Of a DNA stretch of 64,000 nucleotides, positions 13,711 to 22,479 are shown in pieces. The notes under the pieces are model-generated. The model was not told the DNA's origin and searched no databases. It saw nothing but the letters and a program-made list of their open reading frames with translations. Positions within the stretch are counted from its first letter, which is position 1. Every line of letters begins with the position of its first letter. Source of the stretch: CAIRTM01 sp963723235 (lineage in GTDB: Bacteria; Desulfobacterota; WTBG01; CAIYCZ01; CAIRTM01); the NCBI GenBank assembly GCA_963723235.1, contig CAVRPV010000017.1:1-64000 (forward strand). The letters are read 5' to 3'. The position numbers were made by a program, and so were the translations under genes.

Positions 13711-14770
13711 TCATGCCTTAAACACCGGCCATGTTTGCGCATGCACCTTGCGCACCTCGGCTATAACACGGCCGACAGAAGTCTGTGAGGCCGGTTGCAC
13801 ACCCGTGTTCCCATCATAGAACTGTGCATTGTGCCCGGCAAGCGCATTGAGTGTGTGCTGTATGGATTGCGCGATGCCGTCAAGATGGTAGCCGCCCTCA
13901 AGCGCAAGCAGCAGCCGACCTTGGCAGAGTTCTTCCGCGAGCTGTTTCAGTCTGGACGTCATTGTACCAAAACCAACAGGCGTTACATCCATAGTGCCGA
14001 GCGGATCGTTTACATAGGTATCATAGCCGGCAGAAACGATAATAAACTGCGGCTTATATGCCCGGGCAAGCGGTACCAGAACCTGTTCAAGCAGCAACAG
14101 GTAATCAGCATCACCCTGCCCTCCCGCAAGCGGGATATTGACCGTATAGCCCGTACCCGCGCCGCTGCCGGTTTCATGGAGAGCCCCGGTTCCCGGATAA
14201 TACGGGTACTGATGTGCTGAAACATAGAGTACCTCCGGCATGCCTGTAAAATGCGTTTTGCGTACCATTGCCGTGATGAATATCCCAGTCAAAAATCATA
14301 ACCCGCTCAAGCCCGTGATGTTTCAACAAATAGCGGGCCCCCACGGCAACATTATTAAACAGGCAAAAACCCATGGCGCGGTCATGCTCGGCATGATGGC
14401 CGGGAGGACGCACAAGGGCCATCGCGTTTGCTGCCCTGCCGCTCATCAGCATGTCGCAGCCGTCAAGCACGGCGCCTGCAGCCAGCCTGGCCGCTGTCCA
14501 GGAACCGGCCGAAGTGCTTGTATCAGGATCAAGCCGAACCGGCTGCCTGCCGGCCGTAGCCTTGATGGCATCAATATAGGACGGTGCGTGATTTAAGGCG
14601 AGCTCCTCCCGGGTTGCCTCCCGTGGCGTGCGAAACTCATACCCCGCACCGGGCGCTTGCGCGTCAAGCATCTGGTAAATTGAAATCAATCGCTGCGGGC
14701 ACTCAGGATGCCCGGCGGGCGTCACATGGTCGATACAGCGTTCATCGCGAAAAACAATGGTTGCGCTCAT
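13711..14770 (-). CDS. Histone deacetylase/acetoin utilisation-type hydrolase, frameshifted
   Basis: Zinc-dependent deacetylase of the arginase/HDAC fold, acting on acetylated amines or polyamines; the natural substrate is unknown. Motifs: HPECPQRL near the N-terminus, RPPGHHAEHDRAMGFCLFNN (active-site histidines), DWDIHHGNGTQ (zinc Asp/His), then SAGYD and LEGGYHLDG. Start chosen at ATG 14770 (MSATIV) with GGAG 6 nt upstream, rather than 14782. The frame breaks at 14238-14247: the reading passes from HGNGTQNAFY to MPEVLYVSAHQ only if one base is removed. Read through, the protein is about 350 residues with all catalytic motifs present, so a sequence error is plausible. Confidence 0.85.
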
Positions 14771-14875
14771 GAACTTCTCCATAGATATGTTGACTTTACG
14801 GCCAAAAGATTATACAAATTATAAGCTTAAGTCAAACTATGCATTTGAAAAATCTTGTTGTGAGGATCCGCCCAC

Positions 14876-15175
14876 ATGTTCGGACTCGGAATGCAGGAAT
14901 TGCTGGTTATTCTGGTTGTGGCCGTAGTGATTATCGGTCCGAAACGCCTGCCGGAAATTGCCCGGGCCCTGGGCAAGGGCATGCGCGAGTTCCGCCGTGC
15001 CACTGATGAAATCAAGCACAATTTCACCATTGACCACGACGTCTACGACCCGGGCCCGGAGCTGAAGAAAATTCAGCAGGCCGAGCAGTCTCCCCCGGAA
15101 AAACCGCCTGAAGCGCCGGTTTCCTCTGCGCCTTCGCAGCCCGATACCAACACCGACCCGGACTCCGATACCTAA
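14876..15175 (+). CDS. tatA: Sec-independent translocase protein TatA/TatB
   Basis: 99 residues. Tat pore/receptor component for folded protein export across the inner membrane. N-terminal membrane helix (ELLVILVVAVVIIGPKRLPEI, residues about 8-28), hinge GPKRLPE, amphipathic helix ARALGKGMREFRRA, then a Pro/Glu-rich tail. TatA and TatB are not separable by eye here; tail length is nearer TatB. The stop is followed directly by the tatC ATG. The Tat-exported Hyb hydrogenase in this window is a likely client. Confidence 0.93.
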   Translation: MFGLGMQELLVILVVAVVIIGPKRLPEIARALGKGMREFRRATDEIKHNFTIDHDVYDPGPELKKIQQAEQSPPEKPPEAPVSSAPSQPDTNTDPDSDT

Positions 15176-15958
15176 ATGCTGGAAGAAAAATTACCATTTA
15201 CCGAACACCTTGGAGAGCTGCGCAAGCGCCTTATCATCTGCCTTGCGGCCATTGGGATCGGTTTTGTGATCGCATATGCATTTTCAGAGCAGATATTTCT
15301 GCTCCTGTCAAACCCGCTCATCAAAGCAATGCCGGAAGGCAGCTCCTTTATTTTTACCGGCGTCACGGAAGCATTTTTCACCTACATGAAGCTTGCCTTT
15401 TTTGCCGGTATCTTTTTGGCAAGCCCCGTGCTCATTTATCAGATCTGGGCCTTTGTCGCTCCCGGACTCTATGATAAAGAGAGGCGCAACATCCTGCCGT
15501 TTGTTTTGCTTGCTGTCATTTTTTTTATTGGAGGCACGGCATTTGCCTATTACGTCGTTTTCCCGTCGGCATTTAAATTTTTTCTGACCTACAATACGCA
15601 ATACGTTAAGATAATGCCCTCAATCGGCGAATATCTTTCTTTCAGCTGCCTGTTTCTACTGGGCTTCGGCGTCGTATTTGAAATGCCCGTTTTTATAGTC
15701 TGTCTGGCGCGACTGGGTATCATCAACCATGCGCAGCTTTCCAAAAACAGAAAGTACGTCATCCTCCTGATTTTTCTCGTATCCGCAATACTGACCCCCT
15801 CACCGGATGCCATCAGCCAGTTACTCATGGCCGCACCCCTGCTGGTTCTCTATGAAATCAGCATTGTGGTTGCCAGAATGTTTGAAAAAAAGCCGACTGC
15901 CGATGATGCGGATACCGACATTCCGGAGGCATGCACAGACAAGCAGCCGGACGCCTAA
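15176..15958 (+). CDS. tatC: Sec-independent translocase protein TatC
   Basis: 260 residues. TatC is the multi-spanning receptor for twin-arginine signal peptides. The N-terminal cytoplasmic segment LPFTEHLGELRKRLI carries the conserved glutamate and arginine contacts; about six hydrophobic helices follow, including SPVLIYQIWAFVAPGLY and the FGVVFEMPVFIV segment. The start ATG abuts the tatA stop, so the two are translationally linked. A charged C-terminal tail ends the protein. No lesion. Confidence 0.95.
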   Translation: MLEEKLPFTEHLGELRKRLIICLAAIGIGFVIAYAFSEQIFLLLSNPLIKAMPEGSSFIFTGVTEAFFTYMKLAFFAGIFLASPVLIYQIWAFVAPGLYDKERRNILPFVLLAVIFFIGGTAFAYYVVFPSAFKFFLTYNTQYVKIMPSIGEYLSFSCLFLLGFGVVFEMPVFIVCLARLGIINHAQLSKNRKYVILLIFLVSAILTPSPDAISQLLMAAPLLVLYEISIVVARMFEKKPTADDADTDIPEACTDKQPDA

Positions 15959-15983
15959 CCGACCAATGGTCATCCCCCAGTGC

Positions 15984-16676
15984 TCAGCCAAGCCTGCCGC
16001 CCGGCTGGGCCAGATCCTTCAGCAGGCGCCGGTCAACTATTTCAATCTCGCGCTTACCATGCAGCTGTATCAAGCCGGCCTGGGCCATACGTGCCATGAT
16101 ACGCGACAGGGTTTCAGGTATCGTTCCCAAAATGCTCGCAAGCTGCGCCTTTGAAATATCCAACCGGATCATATTGCCCGCATCAGGACCGCACTGATAG
16201 AGCAGAAAGGCAGCCAGCCTGCCGGGCACTTCCTTGAGCGACAGATTTTCAATAAGATCGGTGAATGTGTGCAAACGCCGTGAAAGCACAGCCATCATAT
16301 TCAGGGCAACGTCAGGATGAGAGCTGATCAGATTGATGAAATCATCCCGCGGAAAATACAGGGTTGCGGCAGCATCCAGGGCCATTGCATGCGCGGGAAA
16401 ATGCCTGCCGGTAAAAACCGGAACCTCGCCGAAGGGTTCACCGGCACCGAAAATATGCAGTATCTGTTCCTTGCCGTCCGCAGAAAGCTTGAAAATCTTA
16501 ACCCGCCCCTCGGTCACCACAAAAAAACCATGTCCGGATTCGCCCTCAGAAAAAATGACTCCCCCTTTCTGAAAGCGCCTGTGACGCACAATCCCGGTCA
16601 GGGCCTCACGGGCACTGCTGCTAAGTCCCTGAAACAGAGGTATTGCACGCATACTGGTTTCTATTCTGTTCGCCAT
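15984..16676 (-). CDS. Crp/Fnr family transcriptional regulator
   Basis: About 230 residues. N-terminal cyclic-nucleotide-binding-type beta barrel (IFSEGESGHGFFVVTEGRVKIF, GEPFGEVPVF) joined by a long dimer helix to a C-terminal winged helix-turn-helix (ISKAQLASILGTIPETLSRIM). I chose ATG 16676 (MANRIE) because a GAGG site lies about 7 nt upstream; the frame is open further upstream without support. It lacks the N-terminal cysteine cluster of Fnr, so it probably does not sense oxygen through an Fe-S cluster. Ligand and targets are unknown. It converges on tatC. Confidence 0.9.
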   Translation of the reverse strand: MANRIETSMRAIPLFQGLSSSAREALTGIVRHRRFQKGGVIFSEGESGHGFFVVTEGRVKIFKLSADGKEQILHIFGAGEPFGEVPVFTGRHFPAHAMALDAAATLYFPRDDFINLISSHPDVALNMMAVLSRRLHTFTDLIENLSLKEVPGRLAAFLLYQCGPDAGNMIRLDISKAQLASILGTIPETLSRIMARMAQAGLIQLHGKREIEIVDRRLLKDLAQPGGRLG

Positions 16677-16920
16677 CCATACCTCCCGTAAATATCCCAC
16701 CTGTAATCGGAGGCTCATCGTAGCAGAAAATATTCCGGGGAGCGACAAAAAACAACCTGCGCTACTGTTGCGACGCAACCGTGAAGGGCATTCGACTCAG
16801 ACGCACAGGAGCAATGGTATAGCCGGGAACAATATATGCGGAGGCACGGCCATGCATGCACGCCCCGTTAAGCATACTGCGTTTTTTTGAATACGGCCAT
16901 TAAGCTGGCCATAAAAACTG

Positions 16921-16948
16921 TTGTGAAAAAATTAAAATATGGTATAGT
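16921..16948 (+). promoter_or_regulatory. Sigma70-type promoter of the 59-aa gene
   Basis: TTGTGA, 16-nt spacer, TATAGT; 41 nt before the start codon at 16990. Confidence 0.65.
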
Positions 16949-16989
16949 GCAATCCACTAACAAAATACTCTCAGGGAGACTGCGCGAAC

Positions 16990-17169
16990 ATGCCATCAGA
17001 AATTTATGACCTGCTGCCGGACGATGTAAAAAAAGCATGGGATGAAGAGGATTACAAGATTTTCAGCCCCGAAAAACTGAGTGACAAGCCTGTAGTGACT
17101 GTTATTCTAATCAACAAAAATGAAACCGAAATTGTGGTGGAACTGCCCGTCGGTACGCCCCAATCGTAA
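16990..17169 (+). CDS. Small protein of unknown function, 59 aa
   Basis: Reads MPSEIYDLLPDDV, then a charged middle (DEEDYKIFSPEKL) and a beta-strand-like end (VVTVILINKNETEIVVELPV). A promoter lies at 16921-16948 and GGGAG 10 nt upstream serves as a ribosome site. No signal peptide or membrane helix. I do not recognise the family. A promoter, a ribosome site and an amphipathic, folded-looking sequence together suggest a real gene. It stands alone between the divergent Crp/Fnr regulator and the converging DEAD-box gene. Confidence 0.6.
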   Translation: MPSEIYDLLPDDVKKAWDEEDYKIFSPEKLSDKPVVTVILINKNETEIVVELPVGTPQS

Positions 17170-17583
17170 ACGGCCAATCATCCTGTACGGCCTGCTGATG
17201 CGACCCAATCAGCACTAAGCCGGACAGCCAACCCCTCTGCCTGCTGCGCTCCGCATGCAGGCGCCCCTACCACGAGCAATACGAAACCTATCCTGCCGCC
17301 GAAACCAGGACACCATACACTAAGAAAATACTATCCTGCAAACACCAGAACAAAGAATCACAACGCCGAAAAACGTCAACGTGATGAAGAGTGCGGTGTC
17401 AAAGCATTCTCACAACCACAGATTTTCGATGAAGCCGGAGCCGCCGGTGTGAACTGCCCGGGTTTCGAACAATAAAACAAAACACTGTGTGTGGATGAAG
17501 CGGAGCGAGTGGGTGGGTTGAAGTAGGGCGCGTACGCTTGATGCCCTTGCGCAACAGGCAGCTATGCACTTTCAAATTGCGCT
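17170..17583. other. 414-bp gap without recognised gene
   Basis: Lies between the 59-aa gene and the converging DEAD-box helicase. I see no convincing frame, RNA gene or strong terminator. A CTGCTGCGCTCCGCATGCAGGC palindrome-like patch occurs near 17240. Confidence 0.5.
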
Positions 17584-19224
17584 CTAGCCCTTAAAAATAT
17601 CGACAATTTTTCTGAATATTGATTTCTTCGGCACTCCGTAGTCTGCTGATATCGGAGGTTTACTCTGCCCCGCAGGGCCTTGAGTCCGCGCACTGGTTTG
17701 TGCGGCAGATTTCCCGCGAATGGGGCGTTTTTTTCGCTTGGAGGGTTGCGCAGGCTGCCTGGCTGGGGTGCTCGTCTGTTTGGCCGGAGTGCTCGTCTGC
17801 TTAGCAGAAGTGCTCACCTTATCAGACGGTGTAAACGACTCGCCATATTTACTGCGATAATGGGCCAGCCGCTCCTGCTCGTTCATCTCGCTAAGGCTTT
17901 TACCGTTTTTGCTGTCTGTGCGTACACGCTGCGGAGCGGCCGCAGGGGCCCGACGCTCAGCGGATCCTCCGGTCGAGCGGGTTCTTGCAGAGTCCCCGGT
18001 GCTTGTGCGCCCTTTGCGCCCGTCAGAACGGGAGCGGGTATCACGACGCGGTGAGCGCTCAATGTTGAGCCGCTGACCGGCGCTCTTATCCTCAACAAAC
18101 AATTCACTCTCAGGCGACATGATCGGCAGTTTTCCCTTGATGTAGGTCTCAATCGCCTCCAGTCCGTACACAAAACGATCGCAGGCGAGCGATATGGCCT
18201 TGCCGGTTTTACCGGCGCGCGCGGTGCGGCCGATGCGATGCACATAACTCTCGGGATCAGAGGGCAGATCATAATTGACCACCATGCTCAGATCGTCGAT
18301 ATGCAGACCGCGCGCAGCAACGTCGGTTGCTACCAGAAAGCGGATTTCTTTGTTCTTAACGCCCTCAATGACTTTCAGCCGTTGCTGCTGCGGCAGGTCT
18401 CCCATAATGTATTCACAGGGATATCCGTTAAGCTCAAGCCGCTTGGCTACTTCAACCGCCATGTGCTTGGTGTTGGTGAATATAAGCGCGTTCTCGGGCA
18501 TATCGCGCTGCAGCAGCCCCAGCAGCAGGCTCATTTTCTCATCGGATCCTACATGGTAGAGTTCATGGGTGACACCGTCAACCGTCACCTGCTCCGACTG
18601 GATTTCTATCTCAGCCGGATTATTCATGTATTCCCAGGCGAGCTCGCGAACGCGATAATCAAGCGTCGCGCTGTACAGCATGGTCATGCGCTGTTCGCGG
18701 GGCGGCATCTTTTTCAAAATCCGGCGCAGATCCGGCAGAAAGCCCATGTCAAACAGACGGTCAGCCTCGTCAATCACCAGCATGTTGATTTCATGAAGAT
18801 TGATTTTGCCCTGCTGATTAAAATCAATCAACCGTCCCGGAGTGCCGATAAAAATGTCCAGACCGGCCTGCAGCATTTTTTCCTGCTTGGCGTAGGGCAC
18901 GCCGCCGTAAAAACAACCTATGCGTACATCAAGGTAGCGCCCGAGAAGATTAGCTTCGGTTTCAATCTGCACGGCCAGTTCGCGGGTAGGCGCAATGATA
19001 AGCGCCTTGGACCGATGCCCCGGTTCCTCATGTGCCATCCGTTGAAAAATGGTTACCAGGAAGGCGGCTGTTTTGCCCGTGCCGGTCTGGGACTGCACAA
19101 ACACGTCGCGCCCCTCAAGCGAATGGACGAACGTCTCGGTCTGGACCGGCATGCAGTGCGAAAAACCGGCCTCAACAATACCTTGAAGCAACTTTTCGTG
19201 GAGCTGAAGTGTGGTGAATTGCAA
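17584..19224 (-). CDS. DEAD-box ATP-dependent RNA helicase
   Basis: 546 residues. RNA helicase for rRNA or mRNA remodelling. All motifs are seen in order: Q-motif CMPVQTETF, I SQTGTGKTAAF, Ia PTRELAVQ, GTPGRLIDF, II VIDEADR, III SATLD, then TDVAARGL and HRIGRTARAGKTG in the second RecA domain. After about residue 385 comes a basic, low-complexity tail (RSDGRKGRTSTGD and repeated TSTPAKQ units), probably RNA-binding. It resembles RhlB/RhlE-type helicases but cannot be placed more closely by eye. A promoter candidate lies about 170 nt upstream. Confidence 0.93.
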   Translation of the reverse strand: MQFTTLQLHEKLLQGIVEAGFSHCMPVQTETFVHSLEGRDVFVQSQTGTGKTAAFLVTIFQRMAHEEPGHRSKALIIAPTRELAVQIETEANLLGRYLDVRIGCFYGGVPYAKQEKMLQAGLDIFIGTPGRLIDFNQQGKINLHEINMLVIDEADRLFDMGFLPDLRRILKKMPPREQRMTMLYSATLDYRVRELAWEYMNNPAEIEIQSEQVTVDGVTHELYHVGSDEKMSLLLGLLQRDMPENALIFTNTKHMAVEVAKRLELNGYPCEYIMGDLPQQQRLKVIEGVKNKEIRFLVATDVAARGLHIDDLSMVVNYDLPSDPESYVHRIGRTARAGKTGKAISLACDRFVYGLEAIETYIKGKLPIMSPESELFVEDKSAGQRLNIERSPRRDTRSRSDGRKGRTSTGDSARTRSTGGSAERRAPAAAPQRVRTDSKNGKSLSEMNEQERLAHYRSKYGESFTPSDKVSTSAKQTSTPAKQTSTPARQPAQPSKRKKRPIRGKSAAQTSARTQGPAGQSKPPISADYGVPKKSIFRKIVDIFKG

Positions 19225-19395
19225 CGTGTGGTCTCTTTTCAGTAGCGAGGGAGCAGCATCAGTTCTCAGTACCCGTCCGCCGGGATATGATACCTGACGT
19301 TAAAATGCGCTGTAAATATCTGCTGTTCGTCAATACTATAAAATTGTTTACCCTGTGCGGAAACCTTCTCTCTTTGTGCCCTTTACTTTCGGAAC

Positions 19396-19424
19396 ACTAT
19401 ATAGCATATCCTGCTGAAATACAA
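19396..19424 (-). promoter_or_regulatory. Candidate promoter for the DEAD-box gene
   Basis: Minus-strand TTGTAT (19424-19419), 17-nt spacer, TATAGT (19401-19396). Another weaker TTTCCG-17-TATAGT candidate lies closer to the gene. Confidence 0.5.
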
Positions 19425-19450
19425 ACATTAAATAGTTGTGGCCTGCCTGC

Positions 19451-19479
19451 TTGTTCTCGATCTAAAAATATCGTATAGT
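19451..19479 (+). promoter_or_regulatory. Candidate promoter for the phosphohexomutase
   Basis: TTGTTC, 17-nt spacer, TATAGT; 81 nt upstream of the start at 19560 and divergent from the DEAD-box promoter. Confidence 0.55.
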
Positions 19480-19559
19480 GGGGATGAGAATACAATGCGC
19501 GACCAATGTGCGGTTTGTACATTGACTGAACGTGAAACCCCTGCAAATATAAGCTGATT

Positions 19560-21656
19560 ATGGAACACACATCGCAGCACACCGGAAAGAATGAAACCAT
19601 CCGCCTGCTCAGCACGAGCCAAAGTGCGGGCCATATCAAGCCGGAGACCTGCGCCAATGCCAGCGCCTGGCTGGCTGATTCGTTTGCCGGCGTTGCAATC
19701 GAGGGCGAAAAGGTCGGCGCCTATATCACCCGGCTTGTGCAGGCCCAGGACTGGCAAACGCTCAATGACTGTTTTTTTAAAGTTAATAAATTCGGGACAG
19801 CAGGCGTGCGCGGACGTCTTGCAATCGGAACAGCGCATTTCAACACGATCGTACTTGGCCTGGGGGTTGAGGCGCATGCGCGCTATATTATTGAGGCCTA
19901 TGCACGCAACGGCCTTGCGTTAGAGCGCGAAAAGGCCGTTATTCTGGCCTATGATTCCCGACGCGGGTCCTATGATCCCGCAAGCGGCGGCCCGGGCTTT
20001 CTGGTGCGGGAGGCTGCTGAAATTTATGCCGCACATGGCATCAGGGTATACCTGTTCGACACGGTGGCCCCCACGCCGGAACTGTCCTTTGCCGTGACGG
20101 AATGCGGTGACATACGCCCCTATGCCGGGGGCGTGTTCACCGCGTCGCACAACCCGGCATCGGATAACGGCTTTAAGCCCTATGACTTTTACGGCGGTCA
20201 GGTGGTTCATGGACGCGTTCAGGAAATAGCCGACACCATCCGCGATTACGCCCAGGTACAGCGCACGGATTATGACGACGCGCGCGCACGCGGCCTGATC
20301 ATGACAGTCGGCCCGGGCATTGATAGGGCCTACATTGCTAAAGAAAATCAACTGGCAATCTGGGTGGATTCACACGGGCATTTCCTGCCCGGGAAAATCA
20401 CTACCGATCTGCGCGTGGTTTTCTCCGCACTGAACGGAACATCCCAGCGCCTTGTGCCGGCAGTGCTTGCGCGCCGGGGATTTGACATTAAACACAACCT
20501 GCTGCCGGTGACCGAACAATGCCGGCCCGACGGTCTGTTTGCGACCTGCCCCAGGCCTAACCCGGAAGAAAAGCAGGCTCTCAACGAAGCGGTCACTCTG
20601 GCCATTCGCGAGAAAGCCGACATGCTTGTGGCGACCGATCCGGACGGCGACCGCCTTGGCGTAGGCGTACGCCTGACAGAAACACAGCTGTGTACCTGCG
20701 CAGAAGATCCGGCTGTGCAGGACGGCTATTATCTTTTAAGCGGGAATCAACAACTGGTTCTGCTTACTGATTATATTTTGAGCCAGCTTACAGAGCGCGA
20801 CGGCGCTCTGCCGCGCAACAGCCTGATTTCAAAAACGCTCGTTTCCACCGATCTTGCCAAAACAATCGCGGATGCCTACGGCGTTATCACCGTCGAGCCG
20901 CATGTCGGCTTCAAATACATCGGGGAGAAAATTGATCTCTATGCCCGCGCCGCATGTGACGCTGCCCGCGCGGATGCTTCAACGAACAATGCACCTGACT
21001 ACCGGGAACTGTCCCGTTGCGACCGGGTACGCCTGCTTGAGCGCTCTTCACTGTGCGTACTGTTCGGCGGTGAGGAATCCTACGGATCACTCATCGGTGA
21101 TTATGTCAAAGACAAGGATGCTGTCAGCGTAACCGCCATGTTCGTAGAGATGGCCGGGTTCTGGAAAAAACAGGGCCGCAACCTTCTTGAGCGTCTTGAG
21201 GAGATCGGACGGCTGTACGGCTATGCCCGCGAAGAAACGATCTCAATCAGTTACAGCGGTTCGACCGGCAGCGATGCAATTGCCGCGATCATGGCCGATT
21301 TCAGGCACAACACGCCTGCAGAAATCGCAGGCCGCCCTGTCATCGCGGCGCTTGATTACCGTGCACCCGGACCCGGCAAAACCCGCAAGGCCCTGCGCCC
21401 GGACGGCAGCATTGTGTTTGAAGATACGGAGCCGACCGATCCTCAGGCGCATACCGGCTACTTCCCTGTCAAGGGCATTGACGTTCCCATGTTCTGGCAT
21501 GCCGATTACCGCATCATCGGTTCCAGCTCCCGGCTTCCGGAAGCAGACATGCTGATGTATGTACTTGAAGATGGATCGAAAATTGTTGTCAGGCCTTCCG
21601 GCACAGAGCCGAAAATCAAACTGTACGTTCTGGCCAGGGGCACACACGGTCACTGA
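19560..21656 (+). CDS. Phosphoglucomutase/phosphomannomutase (PGM2-like)
   Basis: 698 residues. Alpha-D-phosphohexomutase, interconverting hexose (or pentose) 1- and 6-phosphates through a phosphoserine. Motifs: substrate entry FGTAGVRGRLAIGT, catalytic serine loop TASHNPASDNGFK, metal loop TDPDGDRLGVG, sugar loop GGEESYGSLIGDYVKDKD, and phosphate-binding RPSGTEPKIKLYV at the C-terminus. The length exceeds that of AlgC/ManB-type enzymes (about 460) and fits the long PGM2 group, with inserts in domains 3-4. Substrate is not fixed by sequence. It is divergent from the DEAD-box gene and stands alone. Confidence 0.92.
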   Translation: MEHTSQHTGKNETIRLLSTSQSAGHIKPETCANASAWLADSFAGVAIEGEKVGAYITRLVQAQDWQTLNDCFFKVNKFGTAGVRGRLAIGTAHFNTIVLGLGVEAHARYIIEAYARNGLALEREKAVILAYDSRRGSYDPASGGPGFLVREAAEIYAAHGIRVYLFDTVAPTPELSFAVTECGDIRPYAGGVFTASHNPASDNGFKPYDFYGGQVVHGRVQEIADTIRDYAQVQRTDYDDARARGLIMTVGPGIDRAYIAKENQLAIWVDSHGHFLPGKITTDLRVVFSALNGTSQRLVPAVLARRGFDIKHNLLPVTEQCRPDGLFATCPRPNPEEKQALNEAVTLAIREKADMLVATDPDGDRLGVGVRLTETQLCTCAEDPAVQDGYYLLSGNQQLVLLTDYILSQLTERDGALPRNSLISKTLVSTDLAKTIADAYGVITVEPHVGFKYIGEKIDLYARAACDAARADASTNNAPDYRELSRCDRVRLLERSSLCVLFGGEESYGSLIGDYVKDKDAVSVTAMFVEMAGFWKKQGRNLLERLEEIGRLYGYAREETISISYSGSTGSDAIAAIMADFRHNTPAEIAGRPVIAALDYRAPGPGKTRKALRPDGSIVFEDTEPTDPQAHTGYFPVKGIDVPMFWHADYRIIGSSSRLPEADMLMYVLEDGSKIVVRPSGTEPKIKLYVLARGTHGH

Positions 21657-21780
21657 GCGCGCGGACGCGGAAGATAAACGACGGGTTAATGATTTTTTTC
21701 TGCAGGCCCGCCGCGAGCTTACCTCACGCCTTGATGCTGTTGCCCGACCGGTCCTTTCATCCGCTTCTACACGCACCTAA

Positions 21781-21957
21781 CAGGCTGTTGAAAAAGTCTT
21801 TTTACACAGGCTGTTCAAAAACGCACAGATGCAAGATGAGCGCTGTCTGTGACACCTGCTTGCAGGCAATCATGAGGAATGAGGCGTACTTTTCGTACGC
21901 CGCAGTGACAAATGATGAGCTCAACGCAGCAGATGGGCGTTTTTCAACAGCCTGATA
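21781..21957. repeat. Dispersed palindromic repeat, copy A
   Basis: A ~177-bp element with terminal inverted repeats CAGGCTGTTGAAAAA and TTTTTCAACAGCCTG. Its core GGAATGAGGCGTACTTTTCG...CGTACGCCGCAGTGAC recurs in the element at 33184-33305. It carries no gene. It looks like a nonautonomous mobile palindrome lying after the phosphohexomutase. Confidence 0.75.
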
Positions 21958-22030
21958 AACACTCAGCCCCCGGAGACACACCGCACCTGGTTCCCCATGC
22001 GTGTCGGCTCCGCAGACAGGAGATCCTTCA

Positions 22031-22424
22031 ATGCTGATACGCTGTCTTGAAGACTGCGCCGAATTTACAGCCGGGGACCATACCCGTTTAAGAGAATTAC
22101 TGCATCCTGAACGGCAGCAGGCAGCAATCCGCTACAGCCTTGCACATGCGCTTTTGGCACCCGGCGAATCATCGACAAAACATTGCCTGAAACAGCAGCG
22201 AAGTATATTATATCCTCTCAGGCCGTGGACGGATGAGAATTGATAATGAGCAATGCGAGGTAGCACCGGGTGCGGCTGTGTACATTCCCCCGAATACCGT
22301 ACAGTCGATTGAAAATATTGGCAGCGAACCGCTTGCCTTTTTATGCATTGTTGACCCGGCCTGGCAACCTGAAAATGAAATCGTTCTGGAGAAAGCCTCA
22401 AGCAATCAGGGAAGAACGTTATGA
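22031..22424 (+). CDS. Cupin-domain protein, one-base frameshift
   Basis: Small cupin of about 130 residues when read through. Start ATG 22031 is preceded by AGGAG at good distance. The first part runs to HALLAPGESSTKHC, the typical first cupin strand; the frame then breaks at 22193-22199, and after removing one base it continues as SEVYYILSGRGRMRIDNEQ, then PPNTVQSIENIGSEPL, the second cupin motif. One metal ligand set (H..E near KHCLKQSE) looks kept. Such small cupins bind metals or sugar-like ligands; function is unknown. It precedes tilS on the same strand. Confidence 0.75.
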
Positions 22425-22479
22425 AAGAAAATCCTGACAACCCTCGGCCACACAACGGGACCCCGCGCTCCTGACGACC

